A stretch of 29,440 nt of DNA, taken from JALGWA01 sp964604955 (GTDB lineage: Bacteria; Arandabacterota; Arandabacteria; Arandabacterales; JALGWA01). The stretch covers positions 1 to 29,440 of the forward strand of contig CAZSBE010000034.1 of assembly GCA_964604955.1 (NCBI GenBank), given 5' to 3'. The notes under the pieces were generated by a model. The model made no database searches, had not been told where the DNA came from, and saw only the letters and a list, made by a program, of their open reading frames with translations. Made by a program: the position numbers and the translations under genes. Positions 7,909-16,690 of this stretch are shown here, piece after piece. Every line of letters starts with the position of its first letter. Position 1 is the stretch's first letter.

Positions 7909-8625
7909 CTAAACGCGCCCCAGGAGACCCTTGAACCTGAGTATCCAGACTTTGTATATCGCTTCCCAGATGATGCGCTTCGACATCTTCGACGTGCCGG
8001 AGTGGCGGTCGACGAAGACTATGGGCACCTCGCATATCCTGAAACCCCTCCTCCAGGCCCGGAAGTTCATCTCTATCTGGAAGCAGTAGCCGTCCGATAT
8101 GACGTCGTCGAGGTCGATGGCTTCGAGGACCTCGCGCCGGAAGCACTTGTAGCCCCCGGTGGCGTCGTGCACCGGCATGCCGGTGATGACGCGCGTGTAG
8201 ACATTGGCCATGTACGAGAGCATGAGCCTCTCCATCGGCCAGTTGACGACGTTAACCCCCTTGATGTAGCGCGACCCGATCACCAGATCATGGTCCTCGA
8301 TGGCCTCGAGCATGTCGGGAATGTACTTCGGGTCATGCGAGAGGTCGGCGTCCATCTGCATGACGAGATCGACGCCGGTCTCGAGGGCGTACTTGAAACC
8401 CCTTATGTAAGCGGTTCCCAGGCCCTGCTTGCCCTCGCGCTCGATGATGTGGAGGCGGGGGTTATTCCGGGCCGCCTGCTTCACCACATCGGCCGTCCCG
8501 TCCGGGGAGGAATCGTCCACGACGACCACCTCGATGCCGGGGCCCGCGCCCAGCACCCGCTCGAGAACGGTCTCTATGTTCGGCCGCTCGTTATATGTCG
8601 GTATCACTACGAGGGTCTTGGGCAT
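7909..8625 (-). CDS. Polyprenol-phosphate mannosyltransferase-like GT2 (DPM1 type)
   Basis: The product is 238 residues, the size of single-domain Dpm1 enzymes without membrane helices. It shows PTYNE (9-13), VVVDDSSPDGT (34-44), the nucleotide/metal motif MDADLSHDP (91-99), IGSRYIKG (116-123), DATGGYKCFRR (154-164) and VDRHSGTSKMSK (205-216), all canonical for polyprenol monophosphomannose synthases. It would move a hexose from GDP- or UDP-sugar to undecaprenyl/polyprenyl phosphate at the inner face of the membrane; the sugar itself cannot be read. Its start at 8625 lies 35 bases inside the YfhO gene, with GGGAGGAGA just before the ATG. The pairing with YfhO recalls CsbB-YfhO systems, in which a GT2 supplies the lipid-linked sugar. 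Confidence 0.93.
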   Translation of the reverse strand: MPKTLVVIPTYNERPNIETVLERVLGAGPGIEVVVVDDSSPDGTADVVKQAARNNPRLHIIEREGKQGLGTAYIRGFKYALETGVDLVMQMDADLSHDPKYIPDMLEAIEDHDLVIGSRYIKGVNVVNWPMERLMLSYMANVYTRVITGMPVHDATGGYKCFRREVLEAIDLDDVISDGYCFQIEMNFRAWRRGFRICEVPIVFVDRHSGTSKMSKRIIWEAIYKVWILRFKGLLGRV

Positions 8626-10996
8626 TCTCCTCCCTCTCGCGACTCAGACGGGACCCGATATAGAGTCCGGCAACGATGAAGACGCAGGCCCCCAGAAAGA
8701 GCATTTTACCGAGTCTGTACCAGGGCGAGCAATACCTCATTTCGACCATATGCTCTCCGGGTTCCACGTAGACGGCTCTCATCGATATGTTGCACCTGAC
8801 GAGGGGCACTTCGGTTCCCCCTATATAGGCCCTCCAGTAGGGCAGATAGTTCTCTCCGAAGAACAGGTACCCGGGCGCGGCGGCCTTCACTCTCACCACT
8901 ACCTTGTTGGGCTCGTGGACGGCGATCTGCACTTCCTCCGGGCCGCCCGCTTCGACGGCGGCCAGTCCCCGCCCCTCGTGCAGGATTACGGCGCGCGCGG
9001 GGTCGAATTCAGGGTCTTTCAGAATCTCGAGCGCGACCGAGTCGGACCCGGCCACCACCGCCTCGTGGACGAGAAAGGCCCTGGGCAACACCTCCGTGTT
9101 CCGGTAGAGCGCGATCTCGCCCGCCTCACGCTCCATTACGAACGCCGGGAGCGTGAACCTGCCCTTGAGCACCAGGTACTTCACGTTGAGCATGTTCATT
9201 ATGTTGGGGTACTGTATGTTCGCGCCCCCCTTGCCGGCGAGGAATTCATACCTTGCTATCCTGTTGTCGTAGAAACCGTTCATGGTCTCGAGCCCGAATA
9301 CCGGCAGGTAATTGCGGTCATAGAAATTGGATCCGATGTTGGGGAATACCCTGAAGCGGCCGCCGTCCGCGACCATGCGCTCGACCAGGGGGTCGGGCCG
9401 CATCCATTCGTCCAGGCCTATGACGCTCACGAAGGCCGTCGAATATGGAAGGCTCGTCGCCAGAACACCGGCCGCAAAGAGGCCGGTGACCAGCCAGCCT
9501 TTGTACTTCTTGACGTACGGCCCGGTAGCGGCATAGAGGCAGACCCCCGCAAACACGAGGAGCAGGACAGCCCCCCAGTCCCAGGTGCGCGAGACGTTCT
9601 TGAACGTGATGAGCTTCTCGCCTGCGAGCTCCGGGTAGAAGTTCCCGGCCCAGAACTTGAAGAACTGCTCCCGGAAGAGGGTCATCAGCAGCGCGCCGAA
9701 TCCCGCCAGGGCGAAGAGGGCCCAGGCGACGTTCTTCTTCCTGGCGTCCGCCTCCCCTCCCAGCAGCGAATCGATGAAATACGCGCCGAGAACCGACACC
9801 GAGCAGGAGAACATGAACATGATGACGCTTACGGCCCTCAGGAACTTCGCCCCCGGAACACCATAGAATATGAACCTGAACACCGGGGTGTGGGCCCCGA
9901 GCGCGTAAATCGGGCAGAAGAAGAACAGGAAAAGCCAGGGCCATGCCTCGCGCCTCCTGTAGAGCAGCAGTATTCCACCCACGGCCAGGAGCATCATCAA
10001 GGGCCCGGGGGATTCGCAGTTGAGCTTGAACGGATTCCTCCCCCAGTAGGTACTCGCGTCCCTGGTGTCGTATCCGGCGAAGGAAGGGTACATGAGCGAT
10101 ACGATCTCCTCCGGGTGCAGCGACCAGCTCGCGGCATACTCGAAGGTCACGCCCCCCGTGCGCGGCGAGAAGTTGGTGGTATAGAAGTAGGTCGGGAGGA
10201 ACTGTATGCTCGCCAGAGAGAGCGCGATCACGACGGACATGGCGAGCAGCGCGACGCCCCTCGGAAGTGTCCCCGCGCGGAGGAGCCGCGGCACGTTGAA
10301 GAGGAAGTAGATCAGGAGCCCCCAGCTCGCGAAGTACGCCATCTGGGGATGGGAGGTCAGGAACAGGAGCCCGACCGATCCTCCGAACAGAACCGCGTAC
10401 TTGAACCGGGTCCTCCACAGGAAGCGCTCCAGCAGCGCCACCGACAGCGGGAAGAGCGCGGTCACGAAGATCTTGGCGTCATGGCCCGCGTAGGTGAGCG
10501 ACACGATATAGGGCGCTGCCATGTAAGCAATGCCGCCCACGAAGGCCGACTGCCGCCTCAGCCCCAGCGTGCGCAGCAGGAAGAACATGGTGAGCCCGGC
10601 AAGCCAGATGTGGAGCACTATCTTGGCGCCCAGGGCCCTGTGCAGCGGCATCAGGAAGTAGAACAGCGTGGTCGGATAGAAGATGTCGCCGTGCATGGCG
10701 TCCACCACGGGTATGCCGCCGATAATGTAACGGTCCCAGAGGGGCAGAGTGCCGTGGGTCTTCCAGTAGTCCGCGACCACCTTCCTCATCATGTACCCCA
10801 TGGGTATCATGTCCGTGCCGTAGAGCATGTCGTCCGAGAAGATGAACTCGGCGAAGATCCCCACCGTGACGGCCGCCAGGGTTATGATAAGTACGGCGGT
10901 GAACCTGTCTTTCCACCAGCCGCCGCGCCCGGCGCTATCCTTCCGCGGGGCCCCGGCCGGCTGTCGCTGCCTGCCCTTCTGCCTTTGCCTGGTCAT
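8591..10996 (-). CDS. YfhO family polytopic membrane glycosyltransferase (GT-C type)
   Basis: The product is 801 residues. A basic N-terminal tail (about residues 1-30) is followed by many hydrophobic helices and then a C-terminal soluble domain from about residue 560 that ends in one last helix. YfhO hallmarks are the early extracytoplasmic loop with DMLYGTDMIP, the segment LPLWDRYIIGGIPVVDAMHG (84-103) followed by FYPTT, and the late MLNVKYLVLKG and YLPYWRAYIGG regions. Characterised YfhO proteins of Firmicutes use a polyprenyl-P-sugar to decorate teichoic acids; here the acceptor is unknown. The start at 10996 forms an ATGA overlap with the LPG_TM gene and has an AAGGAG six bases upstream, so I reject any longer N-terminus. 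Confidence 0.85.
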   Translation of the reverse strand: MTRQRQKGRQRQPAGAPRKDSAGRGGWWKDRFTAVLIITLAAVTVGIFAEFIFSDDMLYGTDMIPMGYMMRKVVADYWKTHGTLPLWDRYIIGGIPVVDAMHGDIFYPTTLFYFLMPLHRALGAKIVLHIWLAGLTMFFLLRTLGLRRQSAFVGGIAYMAAPYIVSLTYAGHDAKIFVTALFPLSVALLERFLWRTRFKYAVLFGGSVGLLFLTSHPQMAYFASWGLLIYFLFNVPRLLRAGTLPRGVALLAMSVVIALSLASIQFLPTYFYTTNFSPRTGGVTFEYAASWSLHPEEIVSLMYPSFAGYDTRDASTYWGRNPFKLNCESPGPLMMLLAVGGILLLYRRREAWPWLFLFFFCPIYALGAHTPVFRFIFYGVPGAKFLRAVSVIMFMFSCSVSVLGAYFIDSLLGGEADARKKNVAWALFALAGFGALLMTLFREQFFKFWAGNFYPELAGEKLITFKNVSRTWDWGAVLLLVFAGVCLYAATGPYVKKYKGWLVTGLFAAGVLATSLPYSTAFVSVIGLDEWMRPDPLVERMVADGGRFRVFPNIGSNFYDRNYLPVFGLETMNGFYDNRIARYEFLAGKGGANIQYPNIMNMLNVKYLVLKGRFTLPAFVMEREAGEIALYRNTEVLPRAFLVHEAVVAGSDSVALEILKDPEFDPARAVILHEGRGLAAVEAGGPEEVQIAVHEPNKVVVRVKAAAPGYLFFGENYLPYWRAYIGGTEVPLVRCNISMRAVYVEPGEHMVEMRYCSPWYRLGKMLFLGACVFIVAGLYIGSRLSREREENAQDPRSDTDI

Positions 10997-11910
10997 TCTC
11001 CACTCCTTGCGAATGCAAGTATCCCTATGGTCGCGAACTCCGCGATCGTCACCCATATTCTCGCGGCCAGCGGAATGAGCGACGGATACGGCCTGACGAA
11101 CAGGGGCCCCAGCAGCACGCTGCTCACTCCCTCCCTTATGCCGAGCCCCGCCGGTGTAACTATGCTGAGGAGGCCCGCCGACCAGGACACGGCGTTGATG
11201 CCGGAAACCTGGCGTATGAGTGAGAACGTCCCAACGGGCTCCACGAGCCGGCTCCCGATCCCGAGGTCTATTGAAGTCGCTATCAGGTAGAACCCGATCC
11301 CGTACACGCACCAGCATCCCGCATAGCACAGGAGCAGCACGAGCACGTTCGAGTAGGTCAGCGTGAATCCCGAAAGGTCCCTGCCCAGCCTGCGGAGCAC
11401 GGCCTTTATGACTCCGGGATGAATGCCTACGAACACGACCGGCAGGAGCAGGAGCGCAAGCGAGTACGGGTGTCCGAGGCCGCCCGGCCGGGCGGCTGCG
11501 CCGACGGCGAACACCAGAAGCGAGCTTCCCAGCACGAGCAAGAGCTCGACGGCGAGGGCGACCGAAGCCGCCGCTGCCGGGACGCCCGCGCGCCCGGAGA
11601 GGTAGACCCTCCCGAGCGCGAACCACACCTTGCCTGGCACGTACCTGCCCGCCTGGGAGAGGAACCATATCCTCATGCTCGCACGGAAGCCTATCCGGTA
11701 GCCGAAGCGCGCCAGCATGTACTGCCACAGCCTCGCGTACACGGGGAAGACCACTATAAAGACACCGAAGGCCAGCGCGACGCGCCAGCCGCTCAGGCGG
11801 AAGTCGTACTCGCCGATGTCTCCGAGCCCGGCCCTCAGGTTCCTTATAATAAAGAAGAGGATGACCGCGGCTACAGGCAGACCGATGATCTTCTCCCACT
11901 TCGAACGCAC
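10993..11910 (-). CDS. LPG_synthase_TM / UPF0104 (AglD-like) membrane protein, third copy
   Basis: The product is 305 residues with about seven to eight predicted membrane helices and no soluble synthase domain. Family marks are the SQAGRYVPGKVWFALGRV segment in the N-terminal half and the TPAGLGIREG motif near the C-terminus, both typical of the membrane half of lysyl-phosphatidylglycerol synthase/flippase. Proteins with this domain alone are found in many glycan loci and are suspected to handle lipid-linked substrates, but their reaction is not settled. A longer frame begins at TTG 11940, yet GTG 11910 has AGGAAGG eight bases upstream and leaves a 13-base gap after wecB, so GTG is preferred. 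It is coupled to YfhO downstream, which makes it a candidate transporter for that enzyme's donor (inference). Confidence 0.83.
   Translation of the reverse strand: MRSKWEKIIGLPVAAVILFFIIRNLRAGLGDIGEYDFRLSGWRVALAFGVFIVVFPVYARLWQYMLARFGYRIGFRASMRIWFLSQAGRYVPGKVWFALGRVYLSGRAGVPAAAASVALAVELLLVLGSSLLVFAVGAAARPGGLGHPYSLALLLLPVVFVGIHPGVIKAVLRRLGRDLSGFTLTYSNVLVLLLCYAGCWCVYGIGFYLIATSIDLGIGSRLVEPVGTFSLIRQVSGINAVSWSAGLLSIVTPAGLGIREGVSSVLLGPLFVRPYPSLIPLAARIWVTIAEFATIGILAFARSGE
11001..11008 (-). promoter_or_regulatory. Ribosome binding site of the YfhO gene
   Basis: AAGGAGTG on the minus strand ahead of the ATG at 10996, inside the last codons of the upstream LPG_TM gene. It fixes the YfhO start although the frame is open for about 300 more codons upstream. 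Confidence 0.65.
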
Positions 11911-11918
11911 GCGGTTTT

Positions 11919-11925
11919 CCTTCCT
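11919..11925 (-). promoter_or_regulatory. Ribosome binding site deciding the GTG start of the third LPG_TM gene
   Basis: AGGAAGG on the minus strand, eight bases before GTG 11910 and overlapping the wecB stop codon. It favours GTG 11910 over the upstream TTG at 11940. Confidence 0.6.
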
Positions 11926-13036
11926 AATCGATACGCTCAATCACAATGTCGGTTATCTTCTCGGCGGCGTGGCCGTCGCCGTACGGGTTCTCCGCGATCA
12001 CCATGCTCCGGTACTCTTCCTCCGAATCCAGCAGCGCCGCTGCCGCCCTGACGATGTCCTCCCTGCGCGTCCCGACGACCTTCACCGCCCCCGCCTCCAC
12101 GCCTTCGGGCCGCTCGGTGACTTCCCGCATCAGGAGCACGGGCTTGCCGAGCGACGGGGCCTCTTCCTGAATGCCGCCCGAGTCCGTGATTATGAAGTGG
12201 CACGACTTGAGGAGCTTCACGAACTGCTTGTAGTCCAGGGGATCAATGAGAACCACCCGCTCGGCCCCCTTGAGATTGCGCTCCACCGATTCTCTTACAT
12301 TGGGATTGGGGTGAACCGGGAACACGACCAGCACGTCCTCGTACCGGGCCGCGATTTCGCGGAGGGCCTTCATCATGCCGTCGAAGGGTTCCCCCCAGCT
12401 CTCCCTTCGATGGGCCGTTATCGCAATCACTCTCTTGCCGGCGAAGTCGACCTGCCTGAGCGCGGGGTCGGTGAACTCGTATTCCCTGCCTGCGACGTGA
12501 AGCATGGCGTCGATTACCGGATTTCCCACGACGAAGACGTCATCGTCCGCGACCCCTTCGCGGAGCAGGAAGTCGCGGGCTACATCCGTAGGCGCGAAAT
12601 GGAGGTCGGACACCACGGTGGTGAGCCTCCGGTTGACCTCCTCGGGAAACGGGCTGTACTTGTTGAAAGTGCGGAGGCCCGCCTCGACGTGACCGACGGG
12701 TATTCTCAGGTAGTAGGCGCAGAGGCTCCCCATGAAGGTGCTCGTCGTATCTCCCTGGACGAGCACGATGTCCGGCCGCACCGCCCTGAACACTTCCTCG
12801 AGCCCGAGCGCCAGCCTCGCCGTAACCTCGAAGAGGGACTGGTTGGGTCTCATGATGTCGAGATCGTAGTCGGGTTTGAGCGAGAAGACCTCCAGAACGT
12901 CGTCGCACATCTGCCGGTGCTGTGCCGTGAGAACGAGCACCGGCTCTATTCGGTCGCGACCGCGCATCTCCAGCGCTATCGGGGCCATCTTTATGGCCTC
13001 GGGCCTGGTACCGACGATTATTGCAGCTTTACGCAC
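11924..13036 (-). CDS. wecB: UDP-N-acetylglucosamine 2-epimerase (non-hydrolysing)
   Basis: The product is 370 residues, the usual length. It interconverts UDP-GlcNAc and UDP-ManNAc in the cytosol, supplying ManNAc or ManNAcA for surface glycans. Visible motifs are GTRPEAIKMAP (9-19), GDTTST with Asp96 (95-100), GHVEAGLRT with Glu118 (115-122), TAHRRESWGEPF with His209 (207-218) and TDSGGIQEEAPSLGKPV (284-300), all matching the WecB/MnaA family. It starts with GTG, overlapping the upstream GT4 gene by eight bases. No UDP-ManNAc dehydrogenase (WecC) is present in the window, so the product may be used as ManNAc, or the dehydrogenase may be elsewhere. Confidence 0.96.
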   Translation of the reverse strand: MRKAAIIVGTRPEAIKMAPIALEMRGRDRIEPVLVLTAQHRQMCDDVLEVFSLKPDYDLDIMRPNQSLFEVTARLALGLEEVFRAVRPDIVLVQGDTTSTFMGSLCAYYLRIPVGHVEAGLRTFNKYSPFPEEVNRRLTTVVSDLHFAPTDVARDFLLREGVADDDVFVVGNPVIDAMLHVAGREYEFTDPALRQVDFAGKRVIAITAHRRESWGEPFDGMMKALREIAARYEDVLVVFPVHPNPNVRESVERNLKGAERVVLIDPLDYKQFVKLLKSCHFIITDSGGIQEEAPSLGKPVLLMREVTERPEGVEAGAVKVVGTRREDIVRAAAALLDSEEEYRSMVIAENPYGDGHAAEKITDIVIERID

Positions 13037-14156
13037 GCTGTTTCTCCCCGATGAGTTTCAGATATATGTCCATGTGAACGTCCACCATGCTCTCAATGCT
13101 CCACCTGGCGACCACCCTCTCCCTGGCGGCCCGGCCGAGGGCTTCGCGGTCGACCTCGCGGGCGGCCTTCAGCACGGCCTCCGAACAGGCCTCCGGCGAG
13201 CCCGACTGGAACAGGAGCCCGACGCTCTCGTCTATTATCTCGGGAAGCCCCCCCACGCGGGAGGCGGCCACCACTCTTCCGCATGACATGGCCTCCAGGG
13301 CCGCGATCGACGTCGCCTCCACCAGGGAGGGGATGACGATGAGGTCGGCCGAGGAGTAGACGCCCGGCATCCCGGTGTTGGCCACGGAGCCCATGAATTC
13401 GATGTTCTCGCGCACCCCGAGAGCGGCGGCGAGGCTCTCGAGCCCCTGCCGCAGCGGTCCGTCTCCGGCGAGATAGGCCTTGACGGGGATTTCCCTTTTT
13501 ATCAGCGGAAGGGCCCTGACCAGGTACTCGACGCCGTTCTTATGGACGAGGCGCCTGGGACAGACAATGACGAATTCACCTCCCGTCCTTTCCAGGCTGG
13601 GCTCGGACGGCGCGAAAGTCCCGGTGTCTATGCCGTTTACGATGGGCACGGTGAAGGCTTCCGGCAGCATCCCGGCGACGACGCCGTCTATCTCCTCGCT
13701 GGTCGAGAGCAGCGCTCCAGCCCTGCCGAGGACCAACTTCATGGCGCCCCGCATCACGGGTTTCCGCGCCAGCCTGAGGAAATGCGACGAGTGCACCGTG
13801 GTAACGAGGGGCCGCTTGAAAACGGCCGCGGCGATATCGCCGCCCAGGGCTGATGCGAAAGTGTGGCAGTGGATCAGGTCGCACTTCGCCGCCAGCCGCA
13901 CTATCTCCGGCGCCGACGAGAGGCTTCCCAGCGTCCACCCCATGAAGTGCCTGCCGAAAGACATAAGCCTCGTCACTTCTATGCCGTCCATCGTCTCCTT
14001 CCAGGGCGACCCGGACTCGGTATGCGTCGTCACCACGTGCACGCCGTGCCCCCTTCTCACGAGTTCCCTTGCGAGATAATAGACGTGGCTCTCTATGCCC
14101 CCGACCCGCGGGGGAAAGTAGATACTGGGCATGAGAATACTCAGCCGGTCGGTCAC
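13029..14156 (-). CDS. GT4 family glycosyltransferase
   Basis: The product is 375 residues with the GT-B fold. The N-terminal donor/acceptor half has PRVGGIESHVYYLARELVRRG (16-36) and HCHTFASALGG (96-106). The C-terminal half has the basic motif RRLVHKNG (201-208), GDGPLR (231-236) and the E-x7-E retaining motif at Glu280 and Glu288 in SLVEATSIAALEAMSCG. It should transfer a sugar from a nucleotide sugar to a lipid-linked glycan at the cytosolic face, with retention. The sugar and acceptor cannot be told. It starts with GTG in a GTGA overlap with the upstream GT-C gene and runs into wecB, which suggests that an N-acetylhexosamine may be in play (inference). Confidence 0.93.
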   Translation of the reverse strand: MTDRLSILMPSIYFPPRVGGIESHVYYLARELVRRGHGVHVVTTHTESGSPWKETMDGIEVTRLMSFGRHFMGWTLGSLSSAPEIVRLAAKCDLIHCHTFASALGGDIAAAVFKRPLVTTVHSSHFLRLARKPVMRGAMKLVLGRAGALLSTSEEIDGVVAGMLPEAFTVPIVNGIDTGTFAPSEPSLERTGGEFVIVCPRRLVHKNGVEYLVRALPLIKREIPVKAYLAGDGPLRQGLESLAAALGVRENIEFMGSVANTGMPGVYSSADLIVIPSLVEATSIAALEAMSCGRVVAASRVGGLPEIIDESVGLLFQSGSPEACSEAVLKAAREVDREALGRAARERVVARWSIESMVDVHMDIYLKLIGEKQRA

Positions 14157-15706
14157 TTGCCCGCCTCTTCGTCCGTGACTTTGAGCTTCACCACCATGTT
14201 GAGCGGCTCGCCGGTGGCGTAGACAGTCTTAACGGAGCCTATCATATCGACCAGAACTGGTAAAACATATAACTCGGTCGTGCCCGTCGGCCCTCCGAAG
14301 TAGTCGACGATGATGTAGTCGGCGTCCCACTCCCTGAAGTACTCGCGCATCTCCCCGTGGTCGCGCGTGAACGGGTAGGAGATGGTCTTGCGTTCGCTGA
14401 ACAGGCTGAAGAAGAAGGGCTTCCTGCAGATGAAGAGGTCGTCCGGCTCGGTGTTGTGCGCGCACCATATGGCACACTGGATGTAGTTGGCCCACAGGGG
14501 TGTGTATCCTCGCTCGCGCTGGACATAGAGGGTGAGCGCATAGGCGTTGGTGAGCAACACCAGTACCGGGACCGCGAGAGCGGCCCTCCGGGGCAGGCCG
14601 AGCATCATGGAGAGCCTGTATATGCCCCTGACCGCGTATATGGCCACGATCGGGGCGATGGGGACCATGAACCTGTCGCTCATCCAGATGTCGGGCCAGA
14701 TGAGATAGGCGAGGATATAAAGGAGCAGGTAGATATTGATGAGTCTGGCTTCGCGCCTGAGCGTGTAACCCCCGAGGCCGGCGAAGGCCACCACGGCCAC
14801 CGAGATTATGTTGCGCGCGAGCGACACGTCGGCTCCCGCCACGCGCACGTGATAGGACGGCAGGACCGTGAATGCTATGAGCTCGCCCGAGTAGCCGAGC
14901 AGGTTCCGGCCCATGCGCGCGAACAGCCCGATGACGCCGATGCTGCCCTTGCCCGGATCATAAGGGTCGGCTTTGAGCAGAACGCTGAGGTACCGGCTGC
15001 CCTCACCGGCGACGGCGTAGTTTCTCAGCGACCAGGCCGCCGAGGCGACGGCCAGCGCGGCCAGGACGATGAGCGCATACTTCTTTCTGGACGTGATGAA
15101 GTAGTAGGCCGCGACGGCAAGGACCAGCGTGCCCCCCACCGTCCTGACGTAGTAGGCCCACACGGTGAGGACCACGACCGCCGCGAAATTGCGCCTCGTA
15201 TCGGGCCGGCAGAGCACCAGGTAGAGAACGATGAGACTCACCAGCGCATAGGGCATCTCCGAGAGCACGGTGTGAGAGTACCTGATGAAGCTGGTGGACG
15301 AGGCGACCATCAGCGCCGCGATGACGGCAAGGTTCTCACCGATCAGTGACCGCCCCAGAAGATAGGCTACCGCGACGGCCGCGATGTAGATCAAGACCAA
15401 CTCGACCTTGAGCGACACGAAACCCTGGCCGAACAGCCTCGCCCACCCGGCCAGCATCAGCGGGAATCCCGGCGGGTACTTCGTCGCCGGGCGCTCCTCT
15501 GGATGGTTGATGTAGGAGAAGCCCTTCCCCTCGGCCACCGATCTCGCGATGACCACGAACTCGGCGTTGTCCCCGATTGTCGCCGGGTATTTGTCGAATC
15601 CCAGGTAGGCGAAGACGCCCGCGACCACGCAGAGCAGGACGACGATCAGCGCGATTCGAGTTCCCGCCGGGGCCGGCCTGCCCGGGTCATTAGGAGGTCG
15701 CGGCAT
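14153..15706 (-). CDS. PMT/ArnT-like polytopic glycosyltransferase (GT39/GT83 type)
   Basis: The product is 517 residues with about ten or more membrane helices after a short proline-rich N-terminus. The first extracytoplasmic loop carries YPATIGDNAEFVVIARS with Asp46, the acidic site expected in GT-C enzymes, followed by INHPEERPATKYPPGFPLML (67-84), which closely resembles the ArnT/PMT_2 loop. A small C-terminal soluble region (about 415-517) follows the last helices. Such enzymes use polyprenyl-P-sugars on the periplasmic side. The start chosen is ATG 15706, which overlaps the GtrB-like gene by 17 bases and has AGGGG about ten bases upstream; an ATG at 15690 is in another frame. Neighbouring GT2 15690-16661 is the natural donor synthase. 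Confidence 0.82.
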   Translation of the reverse strand: MPRPPNDPGRPAPAGTRIALIVVLLCVVAGVFAYLGFDKYPATIGDNAEFVVIARSVAEGKGFSYINHPEERPATKYPPGFPLMLAGWARLFGQGFVSLKVELVLIYIAAVAVAYLLGRSLIGENLAVIAALMVASSTSFIRYSHTVLSEMPYALVSLIVLYLVLCRPDTRRNFAAVVVLTVWAYYVRTVGGTLVLAVAAYYFITSRKKYALIVLAALAVASAAWSLRNYAVAGEGSRYLSVLLKADPYDPGKGSIGVIGLFARMGRNLLGYSGELIAFTVLPSYHVRVAGADVSLARNIISVAVVAFAGLGGYTLRREARLINIYLLLYILAYLIWPDIWMSDRFMVPIAPIVAIYAVRGIYRLSMMLGLPRRAALAVPVLVLLTNAYALTLYVQRERGYTPLWANYIQCAIWCAHNTEPDDLFICRKPFFFSLFSERKTISYPFTRDHGEMREYFREWDADYIIVDYFGGPTGTTELYVLPVLVDMIGSVKTVYATGEPLNMVVKLKVTDEEAGK

Positions 15707-16661
15707 TTCCCGTATCCCCTGTGTCCCCGTGGGAAAGCCTCGCTTTGACGCTGTATTCCTTGCCGCCCTCATGCCCCATTCGCGCGATCAGCTCGGCGAG
15801 CAGGCCGGTGGAGACGAGCTGGAAACCCAGCAACATGAGCAGTACGCCGAGCATCAGGAGCGGTGTCCGGCCGCGGATATTGCCATAGGATATCTTGAGG
15901 TAGAGCAGGTAGCAGTTTATCAAGAACCCGCCCAGCGTGAAGCTGAGCCCGATGGAGCCGAAGAAATGCAGGGGGCTCCCCGTGTAGCCCGTCAGGAGTA
16001 TTACAGTGAGCAGGTCGAGCAGGCCGTGGACGAAACGCCCGATGCCGTACTTGGTCTTGCCGTGCACTCTCGGGTGATGCGTGACCGCGAGTTCGCCGAC
16101 GCGGAAGCCCGCCTTGTGGGCGAAGACCGGCAGAAAGCGGTGGAGCTGGCCGTAGACCTTGATATGGTCCGTCACGGCCCTCCTGTACACCTTCAGCCCG
16201 CAGTTTATGTCGTGCAGATTGAGGCCGGTGGCCACGGCGACCATGGAATTGAAGAACTTTGACGGCACGGTCTTGCCGATGGGGTCGTTCCTCTTCTTCT
16301 TCCAGCCCGAGACCAGGTCGTATCCCTCCTCGAGCCTGGAGATGAGCCTGGGGATCTCCTCGGGGTCGTCCTGCAGGTCGGCGTCAATGGTGACGATGAT
16401 CCCGCCCCTCGCTTCGTCGAAGCCCACGCACAGGGCCGCGCTCTTGCCGTAGCGCCTCCTGAAGCTCACGACCCGGACGTGCCCGTCGGCTTCGTGAAAC
16501 CCCTTCAGGATGTCGAGAGAGGTGTCGGAGCTGCCGTCATCGACGTAGACGATCTCGTATGACCTGCCCATGCCCGTGAGGACCTGTGTGAGCTTGTCCT
16601 GCAGCTCGGGGAGCGCACCCTCCTCGTTGAAAACGGGAACGACTACAGAAATCTCTGCCAT
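15690..16661 (-). CDS. GtrB/ArnC-like polyprenyl-phosphate glycosyltransferase (GT2 with C-terminal membrane helices)
   Basis: The product is 323 residues. The GT2 domain (1-210) has SVVVPVFNEE (5-14), YVDDGSSD (39-46), TIDADLQDDPEEIP (91-104), DINCGLKVYRR (151-161) and QLHRFLPVFA (172-181). These match the DPM/GtrB/ArnC subgroup, which loads a sugar on undecaprenyl phosphate. Two or three membrane helices (about 210-295) anchor it. The frame reaches back to a GTG at 16670, but GAGGTGG lies exactly over that codon and five bases before ATG 16661, so the ATG is the better start. The stop overlaps the start of the ArnT/PMT-like gene, and the two probably form a donor-synthase/transferase pair. 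Confidence 0.93.
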   Translation of the reverse strand: MAEISVVVPVFNEEGALPELQDKLTQVLTGMGRSYEIVYVDDGSSDTSLDILKGFHEADGHVRVVSFRRRYGKSAALCVGFDEARGGIIVTIDADLQDDPEEIPRLISRLEEGYDLVSGWKKKRNDPIGKTVPSKFFNSMVAVATGLNLHDINCGLKVYRRAVTDHIKVYGQLHRFLPVFAHKAGFRVGELAVTHHPRVHGKTKYGIGRFVHGLLDLLTVILLTGYTGSPLHFFGSIGLSFTLGGFLINCYLLYLKISYGNIRGRTPLLMLGVLLMLLGFQLVSTGLLAELIARMGHEGGKEYSVKARLSHGDTGDTGNAATS

Positions 16662-16666
16662 GAATA

Positions 16667-16673
16667 CCACCTC
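16667..16673 (-). promoter_or_regulatory. Ribosome binding site deciding the ATG start of the GtrB-like gene
   Basis: GAGGTGG on the minus strand, five bases before ATG 16661. It covers the alternative GTG at 16670 and so argues against that start. Confidence 0.6.
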
Positions 16674-16690
16674 TTCTCGCTGCAGGCGCT

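Noticed and set aside
7889..8146. N-terminal extension of the GT2 fusion
   Set aside because: It lies in the DPM1-like gene. ATG 7888 starts exactly where GT2 domains begin.
8429..11290. Plus-strand open frame of 953 codons
   Set aside because: It runs antisense across the DPM1-like, YfhO and LPG_TM genes, has charged low-complexity translation and no motif. It is a codon-bias shadow in GC-rich DNA.
10997..11899. N-terminal extension of the YfhO frame by about 300 codons
   Set aside because: It lies wholly inside the LPG_TM gene and is Arg/Gly-rich. The strong ribosome site before ATG 10996 fixes the start.
15700..15740. Short GGGGAYAC direct repeat at the end of the GtrB-like gene
   Set aside because: It encodes a GDTGDTGN tail and is only two units, so it is not a meaningful repeat array.
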